From Paraburkholderia panacisoli (GTDB lineage Bacteria > Pseudomonadota > Gammaproteobacteria > Burkholderiales > Burkholderiaceae), in assembly GCF_008369935.1 (NCBI RefSeq), contig NZ_VTUZ01000022.1, forward strand, positions 62,001 through 126,000: a DNA stretch of 64,000 nucleotides, in the 5' to 3' direction. Positions within the stretch are counted from its first letter, which is position 1. The number at the start of each line of letters is the position of its first letter. Positions 1-8,498 of the stretch are shown piece by piece. The notes below the pieces were generated by a model. That model did no database searches and was not told the origin of the DNA. It saw only the letters and a list, made by a program, of their open reading frames with translations. The position numbers and the translations under genes are program-made.

Positions 1-940
1 GCAGCGGATGGCCGATGTGCGCGCAATGCACGCGAATCTGATGGGTGCGACCGGTTTCCAGATCGCAGTGAATCGCCGTGACCGGCTGACGCTGCCAGAT
101 CGCCGAGTCGACGCGGCGAAAATGCGTGCGCGCCGGCTTGCCCGCCGCGCTCGTCACCACCGCCATGCGGGTGCGCTCGCGCGGATCGCGGCCGATCGGC
201 GCGTCGATCGTGCCTTCCTCCGGCATGTTGCCCCACACCAGCGCGAGATAGCGGCGCTTCACCGTGCGCGCCTGCAACTGGCGCACGAGGTCGGTCTGCG
301 CTTCGAGCGTGCGCGCCACCACCATCAGACCGGAGGTTTCCTTGTCGAGCCGGTGCACGATGCCCGCGCGCGGCAGCCCCGCCGCCGCGTCGCCGTAACG
401 GTACAGCAGGCCATTGAGCACGGTGCCGCTCCAGTTGCCGGCCGCCGGATGCACGACCATGCCGGCCGGCTTGTTGATGACCACGAGCGTGTCGTCTTCG
501 TAGACGATGTCGAGCGGCACCGGCTCGGGCGTGAATGCGAGCTGCTCCGGCAGCAGATCGGGCACGAGCTCGATGGTCGCGCCGAGCGGCACCGGCTGGC
601 GGATCTTCGCCGGCTTACCGTCGACCCGCACGCGCTCGGCTTCGATCCAGCTTTGCAGACGGTTGCGCGAGAACTCGGGAAACACGCGCGCGAGCACCTT
701 GTCGAGGCGCTCGCCCGCCAGTTCGTCCGGCACGACGACGTTGCGCGGACTCTCGTCCGCCACGCGGCTCGCCACGGTCGGCACCATGGACGGCGCGGCT
801 GCGGCCGCGAGCGCATCGCTGCCGAGATCGTCGTCGAGGGAATCGACGCCCAACGCGTCGGAGGGGTTGGCGCTTACGCTATAATCTTCGTTGCTATTCC
901 GGGCACCGGTTGCGGCGCCTGGAGTATTTGAGCGGGTCAT
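1..940 (-). CDS. rluD: Ribosomal large subunit pseudouridine synthase D (partial, 3' end outside window)
   Basis: The leftward frame opens with ATG at 940 and runs off the left edge, so about 313 N-terminal residues are visible. RluD converts uridines in helix 69 of 23S rRNA to pseudouridine. A basic N-terminal S4-like segment is followed by the pseudouridine synthase domain with the catalytic signature GIVHRLDKETSG (coded near 335-375), where the Asp is the nucleophile. The first ~60 residues are Ala/Asp-rich and poorly conserved, as usual in Burkholderiales. It is divergent from bamD with only 38 bases between starts, the common arrangement in beta-proteobacteria. RluD rather than RluC is inferred from that context. 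Confidence 0.9.
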   Translation of the reverse strand, partial: MTRSNTPGAATGARNSNEDYSVSANPSDALGVDSLDDDLGSDALAAAAAPSMVPTVASRVADESPRNVVVPDELAGERLDKVLARVFPEFSRNRLQSWIEAERVRVDGKPAKIRQPVPLGATIELVPDLLPEQLAFTPEPVPLDIVYEDDTLVVINKPAGMVVHPAAGNWSGTVLNGLLYRYGDAAAGLPRAGIVHRLDKETSGLMVVARTLEAQTDLVRQLQARTVKRRYLALVWGNMPEEGTIDAPIGRDPRERTRMAVVTSAAGKPARTHFRRVDSAIWQRQPVTAIHCDLETGRTHQIRVHCAHIGHPL

Positions 941-978
941 TGAGTCTGGGTCACCTGGACGTAAAGCTAGACTGGAAA

Positions 979-1839
979 ATGCGAGCCTTGAACACCATCA
1001 CTGAAGCGGCGATCAATTTGGCGGCCATCAAGAAGGCGGCCCGGAAAGTGGCCGGATACATTGCATGCGCCGCGGCCGTCACCGTCGTTGCGGCTTGCCA
1101 CGGCCTGCCGGAAAAGACCGACGAAACGGCAACGTGGAATAACAACAAATTATATACGGAGGCGAACGACGCCCTGACCGGTGGTGATTTCGGCAAGTGC
1201 GCGAAGTATTTCGAAATGCTCGAAGGCCGCGATCCGTTTGGCCATTTCGCACAGCAGGCGCAGATCAACGTCGCGTACTGCAACTGGAAAGACAACGAAA
1301 ACGCCGCCGCCGATCAGGCGATCGACCGCTTCATCCAGCTGCACCCGGATCATCCGGACATCGCTTACGCGTACTACCTGAAGGGCATGATCCACTTCAA
1401 CGACGACCTCGGTCTGTTCGGCCGCTTCTCCGGCCAGGACATGAGCGAGCGCGATCCGAAGTCGCTGCGCGAGTCGTATGACGCGTTCAAGGTCGTGGTC
1501 GACCGCTACCCGAACAGCAAGTACGCGCCGGACGCTGCGCAACGCATGCGCTACATCGTGAACGCGCTGGCGTCGCACGAAGTCCACGCGGCCGATTACT
1601 ACTACCGCCGTGGCGCTTATGTCGCCGCGATCAACCGCGCACAACTGGCGTTGCGCGAGTACAAGAACGCACCGGCTATCGAAGACGCGCTGCACATCAT
1701 GATGCTGTCGTACGAGAAGCTGAACCAGCCGCAACTGGCCGACGACACCAAGCGCGTGCTGGCCGGCACCTTCCCGGATAGCCCGTACATCACGGGCCAC
1801 GCACGGCCGGGCACGCAGAAGTCGTGGTGGCAGTTCTAA
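979..1839 (+). CDS. bamD: Outer membrane protein assembly factor BamD (ComL-type lipoprotein)
   Basis: 286 residues. BamD is the essential lipoprotein of the BAM complex, which inserts beta-barrel proteins into the outer membrane. The N-terminus carries a hydrophobic stretch (about 24-39) ending in a lipobox VAAC with the lipidated Cys at residue 40. The rest is a run of TPR-like helical repeats, including YYYRRGAYVAAINRAQ and a late segment typical of BamD. I chose ATG 979 because it leaves a short basic n-region before the lipobox; the frame is open further upstream, but that part overlaps rluD. It is divergent from rluD and ends at a strong hairpin. Confidence 0.93.
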   Translation: MRALNTITEAAINLAAIKKAARKVAGYIACAAAVTVVAACHGLPEKTDETATWNNNKLYTEANDALTGGDFGKCAKYFEMLEGRDPFGHFAQQAQINVAYCNWKDNENAAADQAIDRFIQLHPDHPDIAYAYYLKGMIHFNDDLGLFGRFSGQDMSERDPKSLRESYDAFKVVVDRYPNSKYAPDAAQRMRYIVNALASHEVHAADYYYRRGAYVAAINRAQLALREYKNAPAIEDALHIMMLSYEKLNQPQLADDTKRVLAGTFPDSPYITGHARPGTQKSWWQF

Positions 1840-1869
1840 CGCGCGCCACGCACTGACACTCCCCGCTGC

Positions 1870-1909
1870 AAACAGAAACGCCACGACCTCGGTCGTGGCG
1901 TTTCTGTTT
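1870..1909. terminator. Bidirectional hairpin terminator between bamD and rlmD
   Basis: A nearly perfect 18-bp inverted repeat (arm aacagaaacgccacgacc) with a 2-base loop lies between the convergent ends of bamD and rlmD. The GC core is flanked by A-rich and T-rich segments on both sides, so it could stop transcription from either direction. Confidence 0.8.
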
Positions 1910-1977
1910 GTGCGTGGCTTTTTCTCGTGCGAGGCCCGCGCAGCCGGCCCCACGTCACCGCGTCAGTTCGACGGGCC

Positions 1978-3408
1978 TCAGTCCCGTTCGAACAACGCGA
2001 TGGACTCCACGTGCGACGTATGCGGGAACATGTTCACCACGCCCGCGCCCACCAGCCGATAGCCCGCCTCGTGCACGAGCAGGCCCGAATCGCGGGCGAG
2101 CGTCGCCGGATTGCACGACACGTAGACGATCCGCTTCGGCAGCGGCCCATTGCCGCTTTGCGCGATCTCCGCCAGCGCCTTCGCGACAGCCAGCGCGCCT
2201 TCGCGCGGCGGATCGACTAGGAATTTGTCGAAGTGGCCGAGCGCGCGCATGTCGTCGGCGGTGATTTCGAACAGATTGCGGCACGCGAACGACGTATGCC
2301 CCGCCACACCGTTCAGCTCGGCATTGGCGAGCGCGCGCGAGGTCAGCACTTCGCTGCCCTCGATCCCCACGACTTCCTGCGCGATCCGCGCGAGCGGCAG
2401 CGTGAAGTTGCCGATCCCGCAGAACAGATCGAGCACCCGATCGGTGCGCGCCGGCGCCAGCAAGCGCAATGCGCGGCTCACCAGCACGCGGTTGATCGCG
2501 TGATTGACCTGGGTGAAGTCGGTCGGCTTGAACGGCATGCGGATGCCGTATTCCGGCAGCGTGTAGTCGAGCTCCACGTCGAGCGGATAGAACGGCATGA
2601 CCGTATCCGGGCCGCCCGGCTGCAGCCAGAACTGCACCTTGTGCTCGTCGGCGAAATCGCGCAGCACCTGTTCGTCGGCGGCGGTGATCGGTTCGAGGTT
2701 GCGCACCACCAACGCCGTCACCGACGAACCCACCGCCAGTTCGAGCTGCGGCATGCGGTCGTAGATCGACAGCTTGCGGACCATGAAGCGCAGCGGCATC
2801 AGCATCGCCGACACGTGCGGCGGCAGCACTTCGCAGGTTTTCATGTCCGCGATGTAGCTGCTCTTCTTCTCGTGGAAGCCGATGCGCATGCCGCCCTTCT
2901 CCGGCAGATAGCGCACGCCCAGGCGCGCACGATAGCGATAACCCCAGGCCGGACCGTGAATCGGCCGGAACACCGTTTCGGGGCGCAGTTTCGCCAGATG
3001 CTGCAGGTTGTCCTCGAGCACGCGCTGCTTGACGGCGACCTGCGCGCGCACGTCCAGATGCTGCATCGAACAGCCGCCGCAGATATCGAAGTAGCGGCAC
3101 TTCGGTTTGGTGCGCATCACGCTTTCGCGGAACACCTGGACGACTTCGGCCTGCTCGAATTTCGGCTTGCTGCGATGCGTCGAGTAGCTGACGCGTTCGC
3201 CGGGCAATGCGCCTTCGACGAAAATCACCTTGCCGGGCGTACCGTCTTCGCTCTCGATGCGGCCAACGCCGCGCGCTTCCATATCGAGCGAAACGATTTC
3301 GACGACCGGCTCGTTGCCGGTGATGACGAGCGCTGGCGCCGCAGCGGGCGCCTTGTGGTATTTCGAAGGGCGCTTCGGCGAGCGACGATGGGGGGCAGTT
3401 CGGGACAC
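1978..3408 (-). CDS. rlmD: 23S rRNA (uracil(1939)-C(5))-methyltransferase RlmD
   Basis: 476 residues. RlmD (formerly RumA) uses SAM to methylate U1939 of 23S rRNA. An N-terminal TRAM-like region (about 30-85) is followed by the Fe-S ligand cluster C-x5-C-x2-C in CRYFDICGGC (near 105-114), with a fourth Cys in KTCEVL. The SAM-binding motif LDLFCGIGNFTLP, the DPPREG motif and the catalytic YVSCNPATLARD are all present near the C-terminus. It ends convergently with bamD. A longer in-frame start exists upstream, but ATG 3408 gives the usual basic N-terminus. RlmD is preferred over RlmC because of the TRAM region and Fe-S cluster. Confidence 0.92.
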   Translation of the reverse strand: MSRTAPHRRSPKRPSKYHKAPAAAPALVITGNEPVVEIVSLDMEARGVGRIESEDGTPGKVIFVEGALPGERVSYSTHRSKPKFEQAEVVQVFRESVMRTKPKCRYFDICGGCSMQHLDVRAQVAVKQRVLEDNLQHLAKLRPETVFRPIHGPAWGYRYRARLGVRYLPEKGGMRIGFHEKKSSYIADMKTCEVLPPHVSAMLMPLRFMVRKLSIYDRMPQLELAVGSSVTALVVRNLEPITAADEQVLRDFADEHKVQFWLQPGGPDTVMPFYPLDVELDYTLPEYGIRMPFKPTDFTQVNHAINRVLVSRALRLLAPARTDRVLDLFCGIGNFTLPLARIAQEVVGIEGSEVLTSRALANAELNGVAGHTSFACRNLFEITADDMRALGHFDKFLVDPPREGALAVAKALAEIAQSGNGPLPKRIVYVSCNPATLARDSGLLVHEAGYRLVGAGVVNMFPHTSHVESIALFERD

Positions 3409-3519
3409 CTGCGACTTCCTGACAGACTTGGGGAAAGGCGAGATTGTAGACGAAGCGCCGGGCTGCCGAGGTTCGGCGCGACGCTGCGTCGGCCGGCTGT
3501 CGAGCCGGCCAACGAAAAA

Positions 3520-4296
3520 CTATTGCTCGAACGCCGCCAGATACTCGGCCCATTGCGGCGCGATTTCCTGCGCCAGTGCATTCTTGACCAGGTTGATCTC
3601 GTCAGCATACTCCGCCGCCGAAAACGCGCCGCGAATTAGCTGGAAGCGGCAATACAGCAGGTACGTATTGACGACGTCCGTCTCGCAGTAATTGCGGATC
3701 TCCTCGATGCGGCCTTGCTGGTACGCCTGCCACACCTGGCTGCCGTCCATGCCCATCTTGCCGGGAAAGCCGCACATCTTGGCGAGCGCGTCGAGCGGCG
3801 CGTTGGCGCGCGCCTGGTACATCGCGAGCACGTCCATCAGATCCGTGTGACGCGCGTGGTAACGGCTGATGTAGTTGTTCCACTTGAACTCGCGGTCGTC
3901 CTCGCCGAGATCCCAGAAACGGCTCGCGGGAATGCCGTTGACGAGCGCCCGGTAGTTCAGCACCGGCAGGTCGAAACCGCCGCCGTTCCACGACACGAGC
4001 TGCGGCGTGTACTTCTCGATCACGCGATAGAACGACTGCACCAGCGCCGCCTCGCCGTCTTCCAGCGTGCCGAGCGAGCGCACCCGGAAACCGTTGTTAT
4101 CGCGGAACACGCAGGAAATCGCCGCGATCCGTTGCAGGTGATGCGGCAGGAAATCGCTGCCGGTCTTTTCACGACGCGCGGCGAACGCATGCTCGGCGAC
4201 TTCGGCGTCGCTCAGCGTGGCAGGCAAATCTTCGAGGCGGCGAATGCCGGCGACATCGGGAATCGTCTCGATGTCGAAAACAAGAATCGGTGTCAT
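3520..4296 (-). CDS. Predicted 3'-5' exonuclease, PolB-like DEDDy family
   Basis: 258 residues. The sequence contains the three exonuclease motifs of the DnaQ-like fold: FDIETIP at residues 6-12 (Exo I, with Asp and Glu metal ligands), WNGGGFDLPVL (Exo II) and YCETDVVNTY (Exo III, with Tyr and Asp). This is the stand-alone family resembling the proofreading domain of family B polymerases; its substrate is not established. ATG 4296 is preferred over an upstream start at 4329 because the latter would overlap rpoS and the motif I spacing fits. It lies 4 bases downstream of rpoS, so co-transcription is likely. Confidence 0.85.
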   Translation of the reverse strand: MTPILVFDIETIPDVAGIRRLEDLPATLSDAEVAEHAFAARREKTGSDFLPHHLQRIAAISCVFRDNNGFRVRSLGTLEDGEAALVQSFYRVIEKYTPQLVSWNGGGFDLPVLNYRALVNGIPASRFWDLGEDDREFKWNNYISRYHARHTDLMDVLAMYQARANAPLDALAKMCGFPGKMGMDGSQVWQAYQQGRIEEIRNYCETDVVNTYLLYCRFQLIRGAFSAAEYADEINLVKNALAQEIAPQWAEYLAAFEQ

Positions 4297-4300
4297 CAAG

Positions 4301-5383
4301 TTATAGAACGGCGTCCTTCCGAACACCATTGGAGGCGAAGAAGCGCTTCAACCGCACCAGCGCTTCCTGTTGGATCTGGCGCACACGCTCGCGCGTGAGG
4401 CCCATTTCATCGGCCAGCTCTTCGAGCGTGGCGGGTTCGATGTGATTGAGCCCGAAGCGGCGCTCGATCACATGCCGATGCTTGTCCGACAGGCGCGCGA
4501 GCCACGCGCGTGTCAGCGTTTCCAGCTCGCGATGCTGCACTTCGGCATCCGGCGACTGGCTCTGGTCGTCGGACAGCAGATCGAGCAGGCTGCTCGCCGG
4601 GTCGAGATCGAGCGGCGCATCGAGCGACGCCGTGTGCTCGTTCAGCGCGAGAATGTCGGTGACTTCGTCGGTGGTCTTGCCGGTCAGATAGGCAATGTCG
4701 TCGATGCTGGCGTCGCGGCGCTCGGCCGCCTCGCCGGAATTCATCGAATTCTTTTCGAGGTGACGTTTGGCGCGCAACACCTGGTTGAGCTCACGAATCA
4801 CGTGCACCGGCAAGCGCACGGTGCGCGCCTGGTTCATGATCGCGCGCTCGATGCTCTGGCGGATCCACCAGGTCGCATAGGTCGAAAACCGGAAGCCGCG
4901 CGTCGGATCGAATTTTTCGATTGCGTGCATCAGGCCGAGGTTGCCCTCTTCGATGAGATCGAGCAGCGGCACGCCGCGATTCAGATACCCCTTGGCGATG
5001 CTGACGACGAGCCGCAGATTGCGTTCGATCATCACCTGACGCGCATCGAACTCGCCGGCCTTGGCAAGACGCGAATACTTCTGTTCCTCTTCCACCGTGA
5101 GAAGCGGCTTCACGCTGATGCGATTCAGATAATGCTGGATCGTGTCCGCGGTCAGCTCGGCTTGCAGCAGCGCGCGAAAATCGTCCGCGTCCGGCGCGGC
5201 TTCGCTCGCGCCTTCGCGGGCGTCGCCGACTTCGTCCACGCCGCTCTGACGTTCGTCGAGATCGTGCTCTTCCGCGATCTCTTCTTCGACTTCCGAAGCG
5301 CCGCTTTCGTCCACTGCGGCGGACGAAACCTGGCTGATCGTTTCAGACTCGGCTTGCGGCGGGCGGCGCTTCGATTTCGGCAT
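4301..5383 (-). CDS. rpoS: RNA polymerase sigma factor RpoS (sigma-38)
   Basis: 360 residues. RpoS directs RNA polymerase to stationary-phase and general stress promoters. Region 1.2 (about 73-95), region 2 with the aromatic strand-opening segment FRFSTYATWWIRQSIERA, region 3, and the region 4 helix-turn-helix MGLTRERVRQIQQEAL are intact. The first ~70 residues are acidic and poorly conserved, typical of Burkholderiales RpoS. It follows nlpD by 11 bases. In other proteobacteria the main rpoS promoter lies inside nlpD; I could not pick one out here. RpoS rather than RpoH or RpoD is supported by size and by the surE-pcm-nlpD context. Confidence 0.95.
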   Translation of the reverse strand: MPKSKRRPPQAESETISQVSSAAVDESGASEVEEEIAEEHDLDERQSGVDEVGDAREGASEAAPDADDFRALLQAELTADTIQHYLNRISVKPLLTVEEEQKYSRLAKAGEFDARQVMIERNLRLVVSIAKGYLNRGVPLLDLIEEGNLGLMHAIEKFDPTRGFRFSTYATWWIRQSIERAIMNQARTVRLPVHVIRELNQVLRAKRHLEKNSMNSGEAAERRDASIDDIAYLTGKTTDEVTDILALNEHTASLDAPLDLDPASSLLDLLSDDQSQSPDAEVQHRELETLTRAWLARLSDKHRHVIERRFGLNHIEPATLEELADEMGLTRERVRQIQQEALVRLKRFFASNGVRKDAVL

Positions 5384-5394
5384 GGTCGTATCGC

Positions 5395-6330
5395 TTATTG
5401 CGGCGGCAAATACTTCAGTGGGTCGACAGGTTTACCCTGACGGCGAACTTCGAAATGCAACATCACACGGTCGGAATCGCTATTGCCCATCTCGGCGATC
5501 TTCTGCCCCTTCGTTACCGCGTCTCCCTCTTTTACCATCAAAGAGCGGTTGTGTGCATACGCGGTGAGATAAGTTGCATCATGCTTGATGATAATGAGAT
5601 TGCCGTAACCACGCAGCCCATTTCCGGCATAGACCACGCGGCCATCCGCGGAAGCCTTCACTGGATCGCCCGCGGCGCCGCCAATGTTGACACCTTTGTT
5701 GGTCGAATCGTTAAACGTGCCGAGGAGCGGTCCGCGCACCGGCCACCCGAATGCGACATTGCCCGACGCGCCGGTGCCCGAGTCGCTCGCGGCGCCCGCA
5801 GGGGCCGGCGGCGTCAACGCTGCATTGTTCGCGGCCGAGCCGTACAACGGCGGTGCCGCCACGCCGGCAGCGGCGCCCGCGGACGGCGCCGTGCTGCCGA
5901 GCGGCGCGCTTTGCACCGCGCCACCGCCGCCGATCGGCGCAGTCGACACGCCCGGCGTCAGCGCGGCCGTATTCGCACCCGGCGGCACCACACGCAGCAA
6001 CTGGTCGACTTCGATCTGATTCGGGTTGGTGAGATTATTCCACGCCGAAATATCGCGATAGTTCTGGCCGTTCTCCAATGCGATCCGGTACAGCGTGTCG
6101 CCCGGCTTCACGCGATAGTAGCCCGGCGGCGGCGGCCCGAGCGGCACGGCCGGCTGCGCAGCTTGCGTACTGAGCGGGCTGCCGCCGGAACGATCGACGA
6201 CGGGCGCCTGATCGAGCCGGGATGCACAGGCCGTCATCAACAGGGACAAGGCGAGCACGCACACGCTACGCTGGGTTACGGTCATTGGGACATTCAGGCT
6301 GGTTCTCTGCATCGCGCGCAACATACTCAT
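5395..6330 (-). CDS. nlpD: NlpD-type LysM/LytM (M23) lipoprotein, amidase activator
   Basis: About 311 residues. Order: lipoprotein signal with lipobox LMTAC (Cys at about 35), LysM domain (YRVKPGDTLYRIALENGQNY), an Ala/Gly/Pro linker, and a C-terminal LytM/M23 domain ending in KYLPPQ. The M23 zinc ligands are degenerate: NKGVNI stands where active enzymes have HxGxD, and only one His remains in MLHFEV. This matches E. coli NlpD, which activates the amidase AmiC and does not cut peptidoglycan itself. Start alternatives are TTG 6339 (overlapping the pcm stop), ATG 6324 and ATG 6285. ATG 6330 is a compromise. Confidence 0.9.
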   Translation of the reverse strand: MSMLRAMQRTSLNVPMTVTQRSVCVLALSLLMTACASRLDQAPVVDRSGGSPLSTQAAQPAVPLGPPPPGYYRVKPGDTLYRIALENGQNYRDISAWNNLTNPNQIEVDQLLRVVPPGANTAALTPGVSTAPIGGGGAVQSAPLGSTAPSAGAAAGVAAPPLYGSAANNAALTPPAPAGAASDSGTGASGNVAFGWPVRGPLLGTFNDSTNKGVNIGGAAGDPVKASADGRVVYAGNGLRGYGNLIIIKHDATYLTAYAHNRSLMVKEGDAVTKGQKIAEMGNSDSDRVMLHFEVRRQGKPVDPLKYLPPQ

Positions 6331-6335
6331 CGGTG

Positions 6336-7433
6336 TCAAATCACTCCGGATTTTAAGGGTACAAAGAAAACGCGATCAAGCCGCGACTCGCGCCACTGCG
6401 CGGGCCCGAGGCGCTCGACCAGCGTCAGCACCTGGTTCTGGCCGTCCTGCGAGCCGACCGGCGCGACCAGACGGCCGCCGATCGCGAGTTGTTCAAGTAA
6501 TGCCTGCGGCACGTCGAGCCCCGCCGCGGCGATCAGGATCGCGTCAAACGGCGCCGCGGACGGCAGGCCGAGTCGTCCGTCGCCATAGTGCAACCGGATA
6601 TTCGGAATGCGCAGCGGCCGCAGATTCGTCTTCGCGCGTTCGGACAACGGCTTGATGCGTTCGATCGAATAGACCTCGCGCGCGACCTGGCTCAGCACCG
6701 CCGCCTGATAACCGCAGCCGGTGCCGATTTCGAGCACGTTGCCGAGCGCGCGGCCGGCCGCCGCCAGTTCGATCATCCGTGCGACCACCGAGGGCTTGGA
6801 GATCGTCTGGTGATGGCCGATCGGCAACGCCGCATCTTCGTAGGCCTGGGCCGCCAGACCCGGGTCGACGAACATGTGGCGCGGCACCACCGACATCGCG
6901 TTCAACACGCGCTGATCGGTCACGCCGTTCGCACGCAGGCGTTCGACCATCCGTTCGCGAACCCGTTCCGAAGTCAGCGCCAACGCGCCGCTCAACGCGA
7001 CGTTCGGCGCGGCCGCGCGTTCGTTGGAACGGGCGGCGGATCTGGCGGATGAGCTCGATTGCGGTGCGCCGCGCGCGGCCGCGCCCGATGCGGAGGTCGA
7101 CGGCTTGGGCTGTGCTTTGGCCGACTGCGGCTGCGGCTTCGCTTGCGACTGCAACAGCGACGGCGCGGCCTGCGGCTTCGGCGGCGCAATGGTTTGAGGC
7201 TTCGGCTGCGGTTTCGCCTGCACGACGGTCTGCGCGTTGCCCGGCGCTCTGGACTGCGACTTGCCCCCGGCGCCGCCCGGCGCATATTTGCCCGGCTGTT
7301 GACGCGCATTGAGCGCCGCGCTCGCAGCGAGCGCCGCCGCGCGCACTTCGCCCGGACGCCCTTCGGGGCGGCGCGGTTCGCGCACCAGGTCCTCGAGGCC
7401 GAGCGGAAAGCGCTTGGCGCGCTCGCTGGTCAT
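6336..7433 (-). CDS. pcm: Protein-L-isoaspartate O-methyltransferase with long N-terminal extension
   Basis: 365 residues. Pcm methylates L-isoaspartyl residues in damaged proteins using SAM, starting their repair. The C-terminal ~215 residues are a complete PCMT domain with DAALPIGHHQTISKPSVVA and the SAM motif VLEIGTGCGYQAAVLSQVA. The usual enzyme is about 210 residues. Here ~150 extra N-terminal residues include a Pro/Gln/Lys-rich segment (about 55-105) with repeated KPQ units, probably disordered. ATG 7433 overlaps the surE stop as ATGA, which suggests translational coupling. The 3' end abuts nlpD. Confidence 0.92.
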   Translation of the reverse strand: MTSERAKRFPLGLEDLVREPRRPEGRPGEVRAAALAASAALNARQQPGKYAPGGAGGKSQSRAPGNAQTVVQAKPQPKPQTIAPPKPQAAPSLLQSQAKPQPQSAKAQPKPSTSASGAAARGAPQSSSSARSAARSNERAAAPNVALSGALALTSERVRERMVERLRANGVTDQRVLNAMSVVPRHMFVDPGLAAQAYEDAALPIGHHQTISKPSVVARMIELAAAGRALGNVLEIGTGCGYQAAVLSQVAREVYSIERIKPLSERAKTNLRPLRIPNIRLHYGDGRLGLPSAAPFDAILIAAAGLDVPQALLEQLAIGGRLVAPVGSQDGQNQVLTLVERLGPAQWRESRLDRVFFVPLKSGVI

Positions 7434-8188
7434 GAAGCGCCGCTGCCGGCGCGCAGCCAGTCGCGCGCCACGGGCAGCATTTGCGTGTGGGTCAGATCGA
7501 GCTGCAGCGGCGTGATCGACACGTGCCCATTGGCAACCGCGTGGAAGTCCGTGCCTTCGCTCGCGTCGCGCGCGCTGCCCGACGGACCGATCCAGTAGAT
7601 CGGCTCGCCGCGCGGGTTGGTCTGGCGGATCACCGGCTGCGACGGATGCCGCTTGCCGAGACGCGTGATAAGCCAGTCGCCGAGTTGCTCGTACGGCAGG
7701 TTCGGAATATTGACATTCAGCAACGGATGGCCGGGCAGCGGCTGCTCGAGATAATGCTTGACGATTTCCGCGGCGACCCGCACCGCGTCTTCGAGATGTG
7801 CCCAATCCTTGTCGACCAATGAAAACGCGATGGCGGGCACGCCGAACATGATGCCTTCAGTGGCGGCCGCGACGGTGCCCGAATAGAGCGTGTCTTCACC
7901 CATGTTCTGACCGTTGTTGATGCCCGACACCACCAGGTCCGGTGTATGGTCGAGCATGCCGGTCAGCGCGATGTGCACCGAGTCGGTGGGCGTGCCGTTC
8001 ACGTAGTAGAAGCCGTTGGCCGAGCGCAGAACCGAGAGCGGCCGCGACAGCGTCAGGGAATTCGACGCGCCGCTGCAATTCTGTTCGGGGGCCATCACGG
8101 TGACGTCCGCGATCGGCTTGAGCGCTTCGTAAAGCGCGGCAAGGCCTGGCGCCAGATAACCGTCGTCATTGCTGAGTAGGATTCGCAT
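7430..8188 (-). CDS. surE: 5'/3'-nucleotidase SurE
   Basis: 252 residues. SurE is a divalent-metal nucleoside 5'/3'-monophosphatase linked to stationary-phase survival. The N-terminus MRILLSNDDGYLAPGL holds the metal-binding Asp8-Asp9 pair, and VSGINNGQNMGEDTLYSGTV carries the conserved Asn and the GTV segment. Length fits the family. ATG 8188 is chosen because the motif must start at residue 1; an upstream in-frame ATG at 8263 would add an unlikely basic leader. It is the first gene of the surE-pcm-nlpD-rpoS block, coupled to pcm by a 4-base overlap. Confidence 0.95.
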   Translation of the reverse strand: MRILLSNDDGYLAPGLAALYEALKPIADVTVMAPEQNCSGASNSLTLSRPLSVLRSANGFYYVNGTPTDSVHIALTGMLDHTPDLVVSGINNGQNMGEDTLYSGTVAAATEGIMFGVPAIAFSLVDKDWAHLEDAVRVAAEIVKHYLEQPLPGHPLLNVNIPNLPYEQLGDWLITRLGKRHPSQPVIRQTNPRGEPIYWIGPSGSARDASEGTDFHAVANGHVSITPLQLDLTHTQMLPVARDWLRAGSGAS

Positions 8189-8498
8189 GCGGCGATTGTA
8201 ACCGAGGAAAGATGGCACGCGAACGACACGGCGGCCCCGCGCGCGTAGCGTGTAAAAGCGCACGCGCGAGGTGCGTGGTGAAGCGGCGCCGGCCGCTTGC
8301 CGTTGCTGCGTTGTATCGGTGCTGCGGGACTATCGTGGGATTCTCGCGCGGCTGTTACGTGATAGCAGCCCAGCTGTCGAAAGGTCCCAGGAAGGTGTCA
8401 AAAACGTGCCGAAATGTGCCACATAAAATAAACGCACGACCGTGCGAATTACTCTACACTCCGAAATGCTTGCGAACCCTGATCGATATGGAGACACG
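8189..8498. other. Intergenic region between divergent surE and the oxidoreductase gene
   Basis: No gene is supported in these 310 bases. Near the right end a perfect short palindrome cgcacg-ac-cgtgcg (8433-8446) lies just upstream of a -10-like TACACT (8455-8460), which could be the promoter/operator of the oxidoreductase gene. No good -35 is visible. Promoter elements for surE are not obvious by eye. Confidence 0.4.

Noticed and set aside
2233..3639. 468-residue rightward open frame opposite rlmD
   Set aside because: Composition is Arg/His-rich and RlmD on the other strand has all catalytic motifs; the frame is a GC artefact.
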